From contig CAIQIL010000305.1 of assembly GCA_903871865.1 (NCBI GenBank), forward strand, positions 1 to 6,347: a stretch of DNA of 6,347 nt. The letters are read 5' to 3'. The position numbers and the translations under genes were made by a program. The DNA is from an uncultured Burkholderiales bacterium (GTDB lineage: Bacteria > Pseudomonadota > Gammaproteobacteria > Burkholderiales > Burkholderiaceae_C). The notes under the pieces are model-generated. The model was given only the letters and a program-made list of their open reading frames with translations, ran no database searches and was not told the origin of the DNA. Positions 1 through 6,054 of the stretch are shown here, piece after piece. The stretch's first letter is position 1. Each line of letters begins with the position of its first letter.

Positions 1-87
1 ATCTACCGAATCCTTCCTTGGTGCCAGAGGGGCTGCTCGATACAGTGCACACAGCTGTTGAAAGACCCACACCCCGGTTAGGAAACA
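1..87 (+). promoter_or_regulatory. Leader upstream of ccmA with weak promoter-like signals
   Basis: This stretch is clearly less GC-rich than the genes that follow (about 54% by my count), as expected for non-coding or promoter DNA. A weak sigma70-like pair is visible: TTGGTG at 18-23 (3 of 6 matches to TTGACA) and TACAGT at 41-46 (4 of 6 matches to TATAAT), separated by 17 bases. Two adjacent palindromes follow, GTGCAC at 45-50 and ACAGCTGT at 51-58. A short open frame from the left edge to the TAG at 79-81 could be the tail of an upstream gene, but it encodes an unconvincing, cysteine-rich peptide. The promoter reading is inference and the box matches are poor, so the true promoter may lie outside the window. 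Confidence 0.25.
80..83 (+). promoter_or_regulatory. Ribosome binding site of ccmA
   Basis: AGGA lies 4 bases before the ATG at 88, which is short spacing for a Shine-Dalgarno site. The TAG stop at 79-81 is in frame with ccmA and overlaps this site, so translation cannot begin further upstream. No other good start lies near the N-terminus, and the first recognisable ABC motif comes at residue 39. Confidence 0.55.
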
Positions 88-765
88 ATGACTTTGCAGG
101 CCATCGGCCTCGCCGGAGGGCGAGGGCCCCACGCACGTGTTCACCCCTTGTTCCGTGACCTGGATGTCGCGCTCGGTGAGGGCGAATCCCTGCGCGTGAC
201 GGGGCGCAATGGCAGCGGCAAGACCACCCTGTTGCGCACGCTCTGCGGCCTGACCGAACCGCTGGCAGGCGAGCTGCTGTGGCGCGGCCGGCCGGTGCGC
301 CGCGATGGCACGGCCTGGCGGTCCGAGCTGCTCTACATCGGCCATGCCGCGGGCCTCAAGGACGACCTCAGTGCCTTGGAGAACCTGCGCGTGGCGCAAG
401 CCCTGGCAGGGCGCCCATGCAGCGAAGCGCAAGCCGCGCAGGCCTTGCAGGCACTGGGCCTGGGTCCGCGTGCCGCCGCCGCACCGGCACGCACCTTGTC
501 GCAAGGCCAGAAGCGCCGCGCGGTGCTGGCCCGGTTGGCCTTGCCCGTCGGCCACGGTGCGCCCGGCCTGCTGGTGCTGGACGAGCCCTTCAATGCCCTG
601 GACGCCGCCTCGGTGGCGCAGCTCACGGCCTTGCTGGCGCAGCGCCTGGCGCAGGGCGCCATGCTGGTTTACACAACCCATCAGGGCCAGAGCGTGCCCG
701 CCCGCCGCGCACAGACCTGGCACCTAGGTGCTGCTGAGCAGGCCGAGGCGGCAGAGGCGGTGTGA
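88..765 (+). CDS. ccmA: Heme exporter ATP-binding protein CcmA
   Basis: CcmA is the cytoplasmic ABC-type ATPase of System I cytochrome c maturation. With CcmB it uses ATP hydrolysis to release heme-loaded CcmE from the CcmC-CcmD complex; it was originally named a heme exporter. The 225-residue protein has all nucleotide-binding elements in order: Walker A GRNGSGKTT at residues 39-47 (K45), a Q-loop region reading YIGHAAGLK at 83-91 with the histidine common in CcmA, the signature LSQGQ at 137-141, Walker B LLVLDEP at 161-167 (D165, E166), the D-loop around ALDA at 170-173, and the switch histidine H198. Length fits the family (about 205-225). The start at 88 is fixed by an in-frame stop at 79-81. 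The gene ends in TGATG, sharing one base with the ccmB start, so the two subunits are probably translated together. The tail after residue 213 is Ala/Glu-rich and not conserved. Confidence 0.97.
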   Translation: MTLQAIGLAGGRGPHARVHPLFRDLDVALGEGESLRVTGRNGSGKTTLLRTLCGLTEPLAGELLWRGRPVRRDGTAWRSELLYIGHAAGLKDDLSALENLRVAQALAGRPCSEAQAAQALQALGLGPRAAAAPARTLSQGQKRRAVLARLALPVGHGAPGLLVLDEPFNALDAASVAQLTALLAQRLAQGAMLVYTTHQGQSVPARRAQTWHLGAAEQAEAAEAV

Positions 766-1433
766 TGGGACGTGTGTGGTGGACCGTGCTGCAAAGGGAC
801 CTGCTGCTGGCGTTTCGGCGCCGGTCGGACGTGGCCGCCTCGCTGGGCTTCTTCCTGATGGTGAGCAGCCTGTTCCCCTTGGGTGTGGGCCCGGAGCGCG
901 AGACCTTGCGCACGGTGGCCCCCGGCATCCTGTGGGTGGTGGCCTTGCTGGCCACGCTGTTGTCCCTGGGGCGCTTGTTCGCCCTCGACCACGCGGACGG
1001 CACGCTGGAGCAGATGCTGCTGTCGCCCGAGCCGCTCAGCGTCATCGTGCTGGGCAAGGTGGCGGCGCACTGGCTGAGCACCGGCCTGCCGCTGGTGCTG
1101 TTGGCGCCCGTGCTGGCGCTGCAGCTCGACCTGCCCTGGGATGCCATTGGCGTGCTGGCGGCCAGCCTGGCCTTGGGCACGCCGGTGCTCAGCCTGCTCG
1201 GGGCCATCGGTGCGGCGCTGACGCTGGGTTTGCGCGGCGGCGGCGTGCTGGTGGCTTTGCTGGTGCTGCCGCTGTACATCCCGGTGCTGATTTTCGGGGC
1301 CGGCGCCGTGAGCGCGCAGGCCAGCGGGCAGGGCGCCTCGGCCCACCTGCACTTGCTGGCGGGCGTGCTGGCCGCCAGCCTGGCCTTGGCCCCTTGGGCG
1401 GCGGCCATGGCCTTGCGCCTGTCGGCCGATTGA
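765..1433 (+). CDS. ccmB: Heme exporter membrane subunit CcmB
   Basis: CcmB is the inner-membrane permease-like partner of CcmA in the CcmABCD complex. The 222-residue protein is very hydrophobic, with six apparent membrane segments (roughly residues 23-41, 52-70, 98-120, 126-152, 160-180 and 195-215). Family motifs are clear: LFPLGVGPE at 36-44, APGILWVVALLATLLSL beginning at 52, the charged loop DHADGTLEQ at 75-83 that probably contacts CcmA, and LPLYIPVLIFG at 168-178. I chose the ATG at 765 because GAGG at 754-757 lies 7 bases upstream and the ATG forms a TGATG junction with the ccmA stop. A GTG at 762 would add one residue. Length matches CcmB proteins (about 220). A 34-base spacer follows, the only non-overlapping junction in the cluster. 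Confidence 0.96.
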   Translation: MGRVWWTVLQRDLLLAFRRRSDVAASLGFFLMVSSLFPLGVGPERETLRTVAPGILWVVALLATLLSLGRLFALDHADGTLEQMLLSPEPLSVIVLGKVAAHWLSTGLPLVLLAPVLALQLDLPWDAIGVLAASLALGTPVLSLLGAIGAALTLGLRGGGVLVALLVLPLYIPVLIFGAGAVSAQASGQGASAHLHLLAGVLAASLALAPWAAAMALRLSAD

Positions 1434-1467
1434 AACGCATCGCCCCTGTCGTCCATTCCAGAGATCC
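1434..1467 (+). other. ccmB-ccmC intergenic spacer
   Basis: These 34 bases are the only untranslated spacer inside the cluster. I see no inverted repeat, terminator-like hairpin or promoter box. AGAG at 1460-1463, 4 bases before the ccmC ATG, is a poor ribosome binding site. CcmC translation is therefore the one step that cannot use a direct stop/start overlap. Confidence 0.7.
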
Positions 1468-2298
1468 ATGAACGTGGCCAACCCTCCTTCCATTTCTCCG
1501 CCTTTGCCGTCGCAGCCTCGCGGCCACCGGCCCAGCTGGCAGCAGCGCTGGCTGTCGCTGTCCTCGCCACGCCAGGCCCACGCGCTGGCCGGGCGCATCG
1601 TGCCCTGGGCGCTGGCGGTGGCTTTGCTGGCCGCCCTGGCCGGGCTGTATGTGGGCTTTTTCGTGGCGCCGACCGACCACCAACAGGGCGAGGCCTACCG
1701 CATCATCTTCGTGCACGTGCCTGCGGCCTGGCTGTCCATGGTCATCTACGTGGCGATGGCGTTCTGGGGGGCGCTGGGCTGGGTGCTCAACACGCGGGCT
1801 TCGGCCATGCTGGCCCGCGCGCTGGCCCCCACTGGCGCCTTGTTCACCTGCCTGGCCTTGTGGACTGGCGCGCTGTGGGGCAAGCCGACCTGGGGCACCT
1901 GGTGGGTGTGGGACGCCCGCCTGACGTCCGAGCTGATCTTGCTGTTCCTGTACATCGGCGTGATGGCGCTGCAATCGGCCATCGACGACCCTCGCCGTGG
2001 CGACCAGGCCGGAGCGCTGCTGGCCGTGGTGGGCGTGGTCAACGTGCCCATCATTTATTTCTCGGTGAAGTGGTGGAACACGCTGCACCAGGGCGCCTCG
2101 GTCAGCCTGCAGTCGGCGCCGACCATGGCCTCGTCGATGTTGACCGGCATGTTGCTGTGCACCGTGGGGCTGTGGGCCTGTGCCGTGGCGGCGGTGCTGC
2201 AGCGCTTGCGCGCCATCGTGCTGGTGCGCGAGCAACACGCCGATTGGGCGGCCGAGGTGGCCGGTGTGGCGAACGTGGCGCAAGGAGTGCGCGCATGA
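1468..2298 (+). CDS. ccmC: Heme-handling protein CcmC (heme lyase for CcmE)
   Basis: CcmC is an inner-membrane protein of the heme-handling family. It holds heme at its periplasmic face through a tryptophan-rich motif and two histidines, and attaches it to CcmE. Visible here are the WWD motif WGTWWVWD at residues 142-149 followed by ARLTSELIL, and the two expected heme-ligand histidines: H83 in FVHVPAAW and H207 in WWNTLHQG. These correspond to H60 and H184 of the E. coli protein as I recall it. Six membrane segments are apparent, starting near residue 44. At 276 residues it is longer than E. coli CcmC (about 245). Most of the excess is about 23 extra N-terminal residues, a Pro/Ser-rich, presumably cytoplasmic stretch. 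The ATG at 1468 is the only nearby ATG, but its ribosome binding site is weak; an in-frame TTG at 1504 has none. The stop overlaps the ccmD start as ATGA. Confidence 0.97.
   Translation: MNVANPPSISPPLPSQPRGHRPSWQQRWLSLSSPRQAHALAGRIVPWALAVALLAALAGLYVGFFVAPTDHQQGEAYRIIFVHVPAAWLSMVIYVAMAFWGALGWVLNTRASAMLARALAPTGALFTCLALWTGALWGKPTWGTWWVWDARLTSELILLFLYIGVMALQSAIDDPRRGDQAGALLAVVGVVNVPIIYFSVKWWNTLHQGASVSLQSAPTMASSMLTGMLLCTVGLWACAVAAVLQRLRAIVLVREQHADWAAEVAGVANVAQGVRA
2282..2287 (+). promoter_or_regulatory. Strong ribosome binding site of ccmD
   Basis: AAGGAG sits 7 bases before the ATG at 2295, inside the last codons of ccmC. It is the best Shine-Dalgarno match in the window and fixes the start of the small ccmD gene at the ATGA overlap. 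Confidence 0.85.
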
Positions 2299-2501
2299 AC
2301 TGGCACAGCTGGCAAGACTTCCTCGCCATGGGGGGCCACGGCCTGTACGTGTGGGGCTCCTTTGGCGCTGTGCTGCTCGCCTTGGTGCTGGAGTGGTGGT
2401 CCATCGCCCGGCAAACGCGTGCGGCGCTGAGCGAGGTGCGCCTGGCGCATGCGTCTCACCCATCTCAGCTTTCTGATCCTGCACAGGAGACCTCCGCATG
2501 A
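2295..2501 (+). CDS. ccmD: Heme exporter protein CcmD
   Basis: CcmD is a small single-span inner-membrane protein needed for release of holo-CcmE from CcmC and for stability of the CcmABCD complex. The 68-residue product fits the family (about 45-70 residues; 69 in E. coli). Residues 11-21 ([11 protein letters not shown]) match the usual N-terminal G-G-x-x-x-Y-V-W pattern with its conserved tyrosine (Y18). One hydrophobic span covers about residues 17-34, and a basic stretch ([13 protein letters not shown], 38-50) follows, placing the C-terminus in the cytoplasm. The start is supported by AAGGAG 7 bases upstream and by the overlap with the ccmC stop. The gene ends in an ATGA overlap with ccmE. 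Sequence alone would be weak evidence for so short a protein, but its position between ccmC and ccmE makes the call firm. Confidence 0.93.
   Translation: MNWHSWQDFLAMGGHGLYVWGSFGAVLLALVLEWWSIARQTRAALSEVRLAHASHPSQLSDPAQETSA
2485..2490 (+). promoter_or_regulatory. Ribosome binding site of ccmE
   Basis: AGGAGA lies 7 bases before the ccmE ATG at 2498, inside the end of ccmD. It supports this start and suggests the heme chaperone is initiated well in its own right as well as by coupling to ccmD. Confidence 0.8.
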
Positions 2502-2953
2502 AGCCGCGCCACCAACGTTTGGGCCTCGTCCTGCTGGGCTTGCTCAGCCTGGGCGTGGGCGCCTGGTTCGTGCTGTCGGCGTTTCAGCAGAACCTGGTGT
2601 TTTTCTTCACGCCCAGCCAGGTCACGCAGGGAGAGGCCCCCGTCGCCAAGCGCTTTCGCATCGGGGGCATGGTCGAGGCCGGCAGCCTCAAGCGCCAGCC
2701 GGACGGCCTGACGCACAGCTTCGTGGTCACCGACATGGCCCAGCGCGTGACCGTGCAGTACCGAGGCCTGTTGCCCGACCTGTTCCAGGAAGGCAAAGGC
2801 GTGGTCGCGCAAGGCCGGCTGGACGCCGAGCGCCGCTTCGTGGCCGACGAGGTGCTGGCCAAGCACGATGAGAACTACATGCCGCCGGAAGCTGCGCACG
2901 CCTTGAAGCAGGCGCAAGCGGCGCGCGCGCAAGTCCCGGGGGCACGGCCATGA
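2498..2953 (+). CDS. ccmE: Periplasmic heme chaperone CcmE
   Basis: CcmE carries heme between CcmC and CcmF by a transient covalent bond to a histidine. It is anchored in the inner membrane by an N-terminal helix and exposes an OB-fold domain to the periplasm. The 151-residue protein has a basic start (MKPRHQR), a hydrophobic anchor at about 8-29, family motifs FFFTPSQV (35-42) and [13 protein letters not shown] (52-64), and the heme-binding motif [12 protein letters not shown] at 120-131. H123 is the predicted covalent ligand, and Y127, four residues later, the axial ligand, the same spacing as H130/Y134 in E. coli. This is therefore the usual histidine type, not the cysteine variant known from some archaea and Desulfovibrio. 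The last 25 or so residues are Ala/Gln/Arg-rich and likely disordered. It overlaps ccmD and ccmF by ATGA at both ends. Confidence 0.98.
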   Translation: MKPRHQRLGLVLLGLLSLGVGAWFVLSAFQQNLVFFFTPSQVTQGEAPVAKRFRIGGMVEAGSLKRQPDGLTHSFVVTDMAQRVTVQYRGLLPDLFQEGKGVVAQGRLDAERRFVADEVLAKHDENYMPPEAAHALKQAQAARAQVPGARP

Positions 2954-5013
2954 CGCCCGAACTCGGACAGATCGCCCTGATCCTGGCCCTGGGCCTGGCC
3001 ACCTTGCTGGGCACCTTGCCACTGTGGGGGGCTTGGCGGCAGGACGCCCGCTGGATGGCCTTGGCCCGCCCTTTGGCGGCGGGTCAGTTCGCTTTCGTGG
3101 CACTGGCCTTTGCACTGCTGGTGCACGCCTTCGTGGCCAAGGATTTCTCGGTGGCCTATGTGGCCCACAACGCCAACTCCCTGCTGCCGCTGCCATACCG
3201 CGTGGCGGCCACCTGGGGCGGCCACGAAGGCTCCTTGCTGCTGTGGCAGTTGATGCTGGCCGGCTGGACGCTGGCGGTGGCGCGCTTCAGCCGGCAGTTG
3301 CCGCCCGACGTGGTGGCCCGGGTGCTGGGCGTGCTGGGCCTGGTGGGCGTGGGCTTCCTGAGCTTCACGCTGCTGACGTCCAACCCCTTCGACCGCGGCC
3401 TGCCCGCACCCGCCGATGGCCGCGACCTCAACCCCTTGCTGCAAGACCCGGGCATGGTCTTCCACCCGCCCTTGCTCTACATGGGCTATGTGGGTTTCTC
3501 GGTGGCCTTTGCCTTCGCCATCGCGGCCTTGATCTCCGGCCGGCTGGACGCCACCTGGGCCCGCTGGACGCGACCCTGGACCTTGCTGGCCTGGGCCTTC
3601 CTCACCCTGGGCATCCTGCTGGGCAGCTTCTGGGCTTACTACGAGCTGGGTTGGGGCGGTTGGTGGTTCTGGGACGCGGTGGAAAACGCTTCCTTCATGC
3701 CCTGGTTGGTGGGCACGGCCCTGGTCCATTCGCTGTCGGTCAGCGAGCGGCGTGACAGCTTCAAGCACTGGACGGTGTTGCTGGCCATCCTCGCGTTCTC
3801 GCTGTCGCTGCTGGGCACCTTCCTGGTTCGCTCGGGGGTGTTGTCCTCGGTGCATGCGTTTGCGTCCGATCCGCGCCGGGGCCTGTTCATCCTGGCCTTC
3901 CTGGTGGTGGTGATCGGCGGCTCGCTCGGGCTGTACGCCTGGCGCGCATCGGCCGTGGCGGCACCCCATGCTGCCCATGGCCCGTGCGTGCGTTTCGCGG
4001 CGTGGTCGCGCGAATCCCTGCTGCTGCTCAACAACGTCTTCCTGCTGGTCACGGCGGGCACGGTGCTGCTCGGCACGCTGTACCCGCTGGCGCTGGACGC
4101 CTTCGGCCTGGGCAAGATCTCCGTGGGGCCGCCGTACTTCGAAGCCGTCTTCGTGCCCCTGATGGTGCCGGTGCTGGTGCTGATGGTGTTCGGGCCGGTG
4201 GTGGCCTGGCAGCGCGGTTCATGGGCCCAGGCCTGGCAGACCTTGCGCGCACCGGCCCTCGCCGCCTTGGTGCTGGCGGGCGCGGTGGCCGTGGTGGCGC
4301 GTGCGTCCCTCGGCGTCGCCCTGGGCCTGCTCTTGAGCCTGTGGATCGCACTGGGCACGCTGCAATTGCTGCGCCGTCGGTGGGTGGCCGTGCCCGGCCA
4401 GACCGCGTGGCTTGCGCGCGCCCGGGCCTTGCCGCTGGGCCTGTGGGGCATGGCTGCGGCCCACCTGGGCGTGGGCGTGTTCGTGGCGGGCGTCACCCTG
4501 GTCAAGGGTTTCGACCATGCGCAGGATGCCAGCCTGAAGGAGGGCGACCACGTCGTTGTGGCGGGCCACGATGTCCACTTCGCGTCGCTGGCCAAGGGCC
4601 AGGGCGCCAACTACATCTCGGCGCGGGCCACCTTCGAGGTCACGCGGGATGGGCGCCATGTGGCCACCCTGCACCCCGAGAAGCGCCTGTACATCGTGCA
4701 GCGCATGCCCATGACGGAGGCCGCCATCGACCGCGGCTTCACACGGGACCTCTACGTCTCGCTCGGCGAAGCTTCGCCGGACGGCGCCTGGGGCGTGCGC
4801 GTGCAGGTCAAGCCCTTCATGGGCTGGGTCTGGGCCGGTTGCCTGTTGATGGCCTTGGGCGGTGGCTTGGCCGCCTTGGATGTGCGCTATCGCCGTGACC
4901 GGCAGCGGGTCCAGCAAGCGCAAGTGGGGACGGGGCCTGCCACGACCTCGTCCGACACCCCCTCCAGCCATGCCCCTGCTTGGGCCCCTTCTCCCCATCC
5001 CGTCCAGCCATGA
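2950..5013 (+). CDS. ccmF: Cytochrome c heme lyase subunit CcmF
   Basis: CcmF is the large inner-membrane heme-handling protein that receives heme from CcmE and, with CcmH and CcmI, ligates it to apocytochrome c. The 687-residue protein is polytopic (about 15 spans expected for the family). Motifs include [12 protein letters not shown] (88-99), [12 protein letters not shown] (171-182), the WWD heme motif [16 protein letters not shown] (234-249), ALVHS (257-261) and [10 protein letters not shown] (295-304). The four histidines important in E. coli CcmF have clear counterparts: H172, H260, H302 and H505 (in AAHLGVG). A periplasmic region (about 520-620) precedes the last span (622-644). The tail from about 651 is Ser/Thr/Pro-rich and makes the protein roughly 40 residues longer than E. 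coli CcmF (647). No clear ribosome binding site precedes the ATG at 2950, so translation probably depends on coupling through the ATGA overlap with ccmE. NrfE is the main look-alike, but the full ccm context excludes it. Confidence 0.97.
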   Translation: MTPELGQIALILALGLATLLGTLPLWGAWRQDARWMALARPLAAGQFAFVALAFALLVHAFVAKDFSVAYVAHNANSLLPLPYRVAATWGGHEGSLLLWQLMLAGWTLAVARFSRQLPPDVVARVLGVLGLVGVGFLSFTLLTSNPFDRGLPAPADGRDLNPLLQDPGMVFHPPLLYMGYVGFSVAFAFAIAALISGRLDATWARWTRPWTLLAWAFLTLGILLGSFWAYYELGWGGWWFWDAVENASFMPWLVGTALVHSLSVSERRDSFKHWTVLLAILAFSLSLLGTFLVRSGVLSSVHAFASDPRRGLFILAFLVVVIGGSLGLYAWRASAVAAPHAAHGPCVRFAAWSRESLLLLNNVFLLVTAGTVLLGTLYPLALDAFGLGKISVGPPYFEAVFVPLMVPVLVLMVFGPVVAWQRGSWAQAWQTLRAPALAALVLAGAVAVVARASLGVALGLLLSLWIALGTLQLLRRRWVAVPGQTAWLARARALPLGLWGMAAAHLGVGVFVAGVTLVKGFDHAQDASLKEGDHVVVAGHDVHFASLAKGQGANYISARATFEVTRDGRHVATLHPEKRLYIVQRMPMTEAAIDRGFTRDLYVSLGEASPDGAWGVRVQVKPFMGWVWAGCLLMALGGGLAALDVRYRRDRQRVQQAQVGTGPATTSSDTPSSHAPAWAPSPHPVQP

Positions 5014-5579
5014 GTGCGCCACGCCCCCGTCTTTCCCTCGGCCGCCTGCTGGGCTTCGGCCTGCCCTTGGCCTTGTTCGCCGCCTTGGCCTTCATGCTGG
5101 CCCGCGGGCTGCAACATGGCCACAGCGAAGTGCTGCCGTCGCCCCTGATCGGGCGTGCCTTGCCCACCTTCGTGCTGCCCCAGTTGGCCGCAGGCGAGGC
5201 CCCACGCTTTGCCCCGGCGCAGATGAAAGGCCAGGTGTGGCTGCTCAATGTCTGGGCGTCGTGGTGCACCTCATGCAAGGAAGAACACCCTGTGCTGATG
5301 GGTCTGTCGCGCGAGGCCCAAGTGCCCTTGATCGGGTTCAACTACCAGGACCAGGCCGAGGCCGGGCGCGCCTGGCTGGCCCGGCAAGGCGACCCCTACC
5401 GCCTGACCGTGACCGACCCGGACGGCCGTGCAGGCCTGGACCTGGGCGTGGTCGGGGTGCCGGAGACCTTCGTCATCGACAAGCAAGGCCGCGTGCGCCA
5501 CAAGCTCTCCGGACCCATCACCCCGGAGGTCTGGCGCAACACCCTGCAACCGCTGATCCAGGAGCTGCAAGGTGCGTGA
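5010..5579 (+). CDS. ccmG: Membrane-anchored thiol:disulfide oxidoreductase CcmG (DsbE)
   Basis: CcmG is a thioredoxin-fold reductant in the periplasm that keeps the CxxCH cysteines of apocytochrome c (or those of CcmH) reduced; it is itself recharged by CcmA-independent electron donors such as DsbD or CcdA. The 189-residue protein has an N-terminal anchor at about 13-32, the active site NVWASWCTSCKEEHP at 80-94 (C86, C89), the motif GFNYQD at 109-114, and the cis-proline region GVPETFVID at 149-157 (P151). The dipeptide between the cysteines is Thr-Ser, less common than the Pro-Thr or Val-Pro seen in well-studied members. The ATG at 5010 is preferred because it forms an ATGA overlap with the ccmF stop; a TTG at 4980 would add 10 residues. 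Neither has a visible ribosome binding site, so initiation is likely coupled to ccmF. Length fits DsbE (about 175-190). Confidence 0.96.
   Translation: MSAPRPRLSLGRLLGFGLPLALFAALAFMLARGLQHGHSEVLPSPLIGRALPTFVLPQLAAGEAPRFAPAQMKGQVWLLNVWASWCTSCKEEHPVLMGLSREAQVPLIGFNYQDQAEAGRAWLARQGDPYRLTVTDPDGRAGLDLGVVGVPETFVIDKQGRVRHKLSGPITPEVWRNTLQPLIQELQGA
5560..5564 (+). promoter_or_regulatory. Ribosome binding site deciding the ccmH GTG start
   Basis: AGGAG lies 7 bases before the GTG at 5572, inside the last codons of ccmG. The in-frame ATG at 5593 has no comparable site. This favours the GTG and an 8-base overlap with ccmG. Confidence 0.75.
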
Positions 5580-6054
5580 ACACCCTCGATGGATGCACGG
5601 GCTGTTCGCGGCCGTGCTGTGCAGCTGGCTGGTCGGCTGGGCACAGGCCGCCGATGCGCCAGCCGAGCCTCGGCCCGACAGCCTGGCCCCGCACGAGGCC
5701 CGTCTGGACGAGCGCGCCCAGCGCCTGAGCGCAGAGCTGCGCTGCCTGGTGTGCCAGAACCAGACGATCGCCGACTCCCAGGCCGAGCTCGCCATGCAGC
5801 TCAAGCGCGAGGTGCGTCAGCAGCTGGCCCGCGGCGCTTCGGACCAGCAGGTCCGAGACTTCATGGTGCAGCGCTATGGCGACTTCGTGCTGTATCGCCC
5901 ACCCGTGAATCGGCTCACCTTGCTGCTGTGGTTCGGGCCTATGTGCTTGCTGATCCTGGGCTTGGCCTTGTTTGTCTGGCAGTGGCGCGAAAGGCGCCGC
6001 GCGCAGCCCGATGCACCTGATTCGGTGCTGCCCCTTGATGAAGTCTTGCCATGA
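5572..6054 (+). CDS. ccmH: Cytochrome c maturation thiol-redox protein CcmH
   Basis: CcmH (CycL) is a membrane-anchored periplasmic protein that works with CcmG and CcmF on the apocytochrome thiols. The 160-residue product has a signal peptide with a likely cleavage after AQA at residue 26, the hallmark motif LRCLVCQNQTIADSQA at 56-71 (C58, C61), the conserved RYGDFVLYRPP at 101-111, and a C-terminal membrane span at about 117-137 beginning LLLWFGP. A short charged tail follows in the cytoplasm. This is the short form that lacks the CcmI-like C-terminal domain fused in E. coli CcmH; that function is supplied by the next gene. Translation most likely starts at GTG 5572, supported by AGGAG at 5560-5564. 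Starting at the ATG at 5593 would shorten the signal peptide by 7 residues but leave the mature protein unchanged. The stop overlaps ccmI as ATGA. Confidence 0.96.
   Translation: MREHPRWMHGLFAAVLCSWLVGWAQAADAPAEPRPDSLAPHEARLDERAQRLSAELRCLVCQNQTIADSQAELAMQLKREVRQQLARGASDQQVRDFMVQRYGDFVLYRPPVNRLTLLLWFGPMCLLILGLALFVWQWRERRRAQPDAPDSVLPLDEVLP

Noticed and set aside
1..81. Short open frame from the left edge ending at TAG 79-81 as the tail of an upstream gene
   Set aside because: Only 26 codons, with four cysteines, no recognisable motif and weaker GC bias than the ccm genes. Not supportable, though a real upstream tail cannot be excluded.
58..86. TTGAAA at 58-63 as a -35 box close to ccmA
   Set aside because: At 17-base spacing the -10 position (81-86) reads GGAAAC, with almost no match, and it would leave no leader before the ATG at 88.
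1..87. Possible tRNA gene or fragment in the leader
   Set aside because: No T-loop TTCRANNC, acceptor-stem pairing or anticodon arm could be found.
623..1598. Two overlapping - strand open frames of over 300 codons opposite ccmB and the start of ccmC
   Set aside because: Ser/Ala/Arg- or Gln/His-rich shadows in two frames at once, neither resembling a known protein.
1189..2499. Long open frame of 436 codons on the - strand, opposite ccmB, ccmC and ccmD
   Set aside because: It is a GC-rich shadow of the coding strand, rich in His, Arg, Gln and Pro, with no recognisable domain, and lies opposite well-supported membrane proteins.
2875..3978. Open frame of 367 codons on the - strand, opposite ccmF
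   Set aside because: Low-complexity Gln/His/Gly-rich translation typical of an antisense shadow in high-GC DNA. No family motif is present.
4980..5009. TTG at 4980 as the start of ccmG
   Set aside because: No ribosome binding site precedes it, and the ATG at 5010 forms the same ATGA overlap seen at four other junctions. The extra 10 residues would precede an already complete basic N-region and anchor.
3639..5022. Further - strand open frames opposite the 3' half of ccmF (323 and 267 codons)
   Set aside because: Same shadow character; they overlap each other and carry no motifs, while the + strand holds the conserved CcmF heme ligands.
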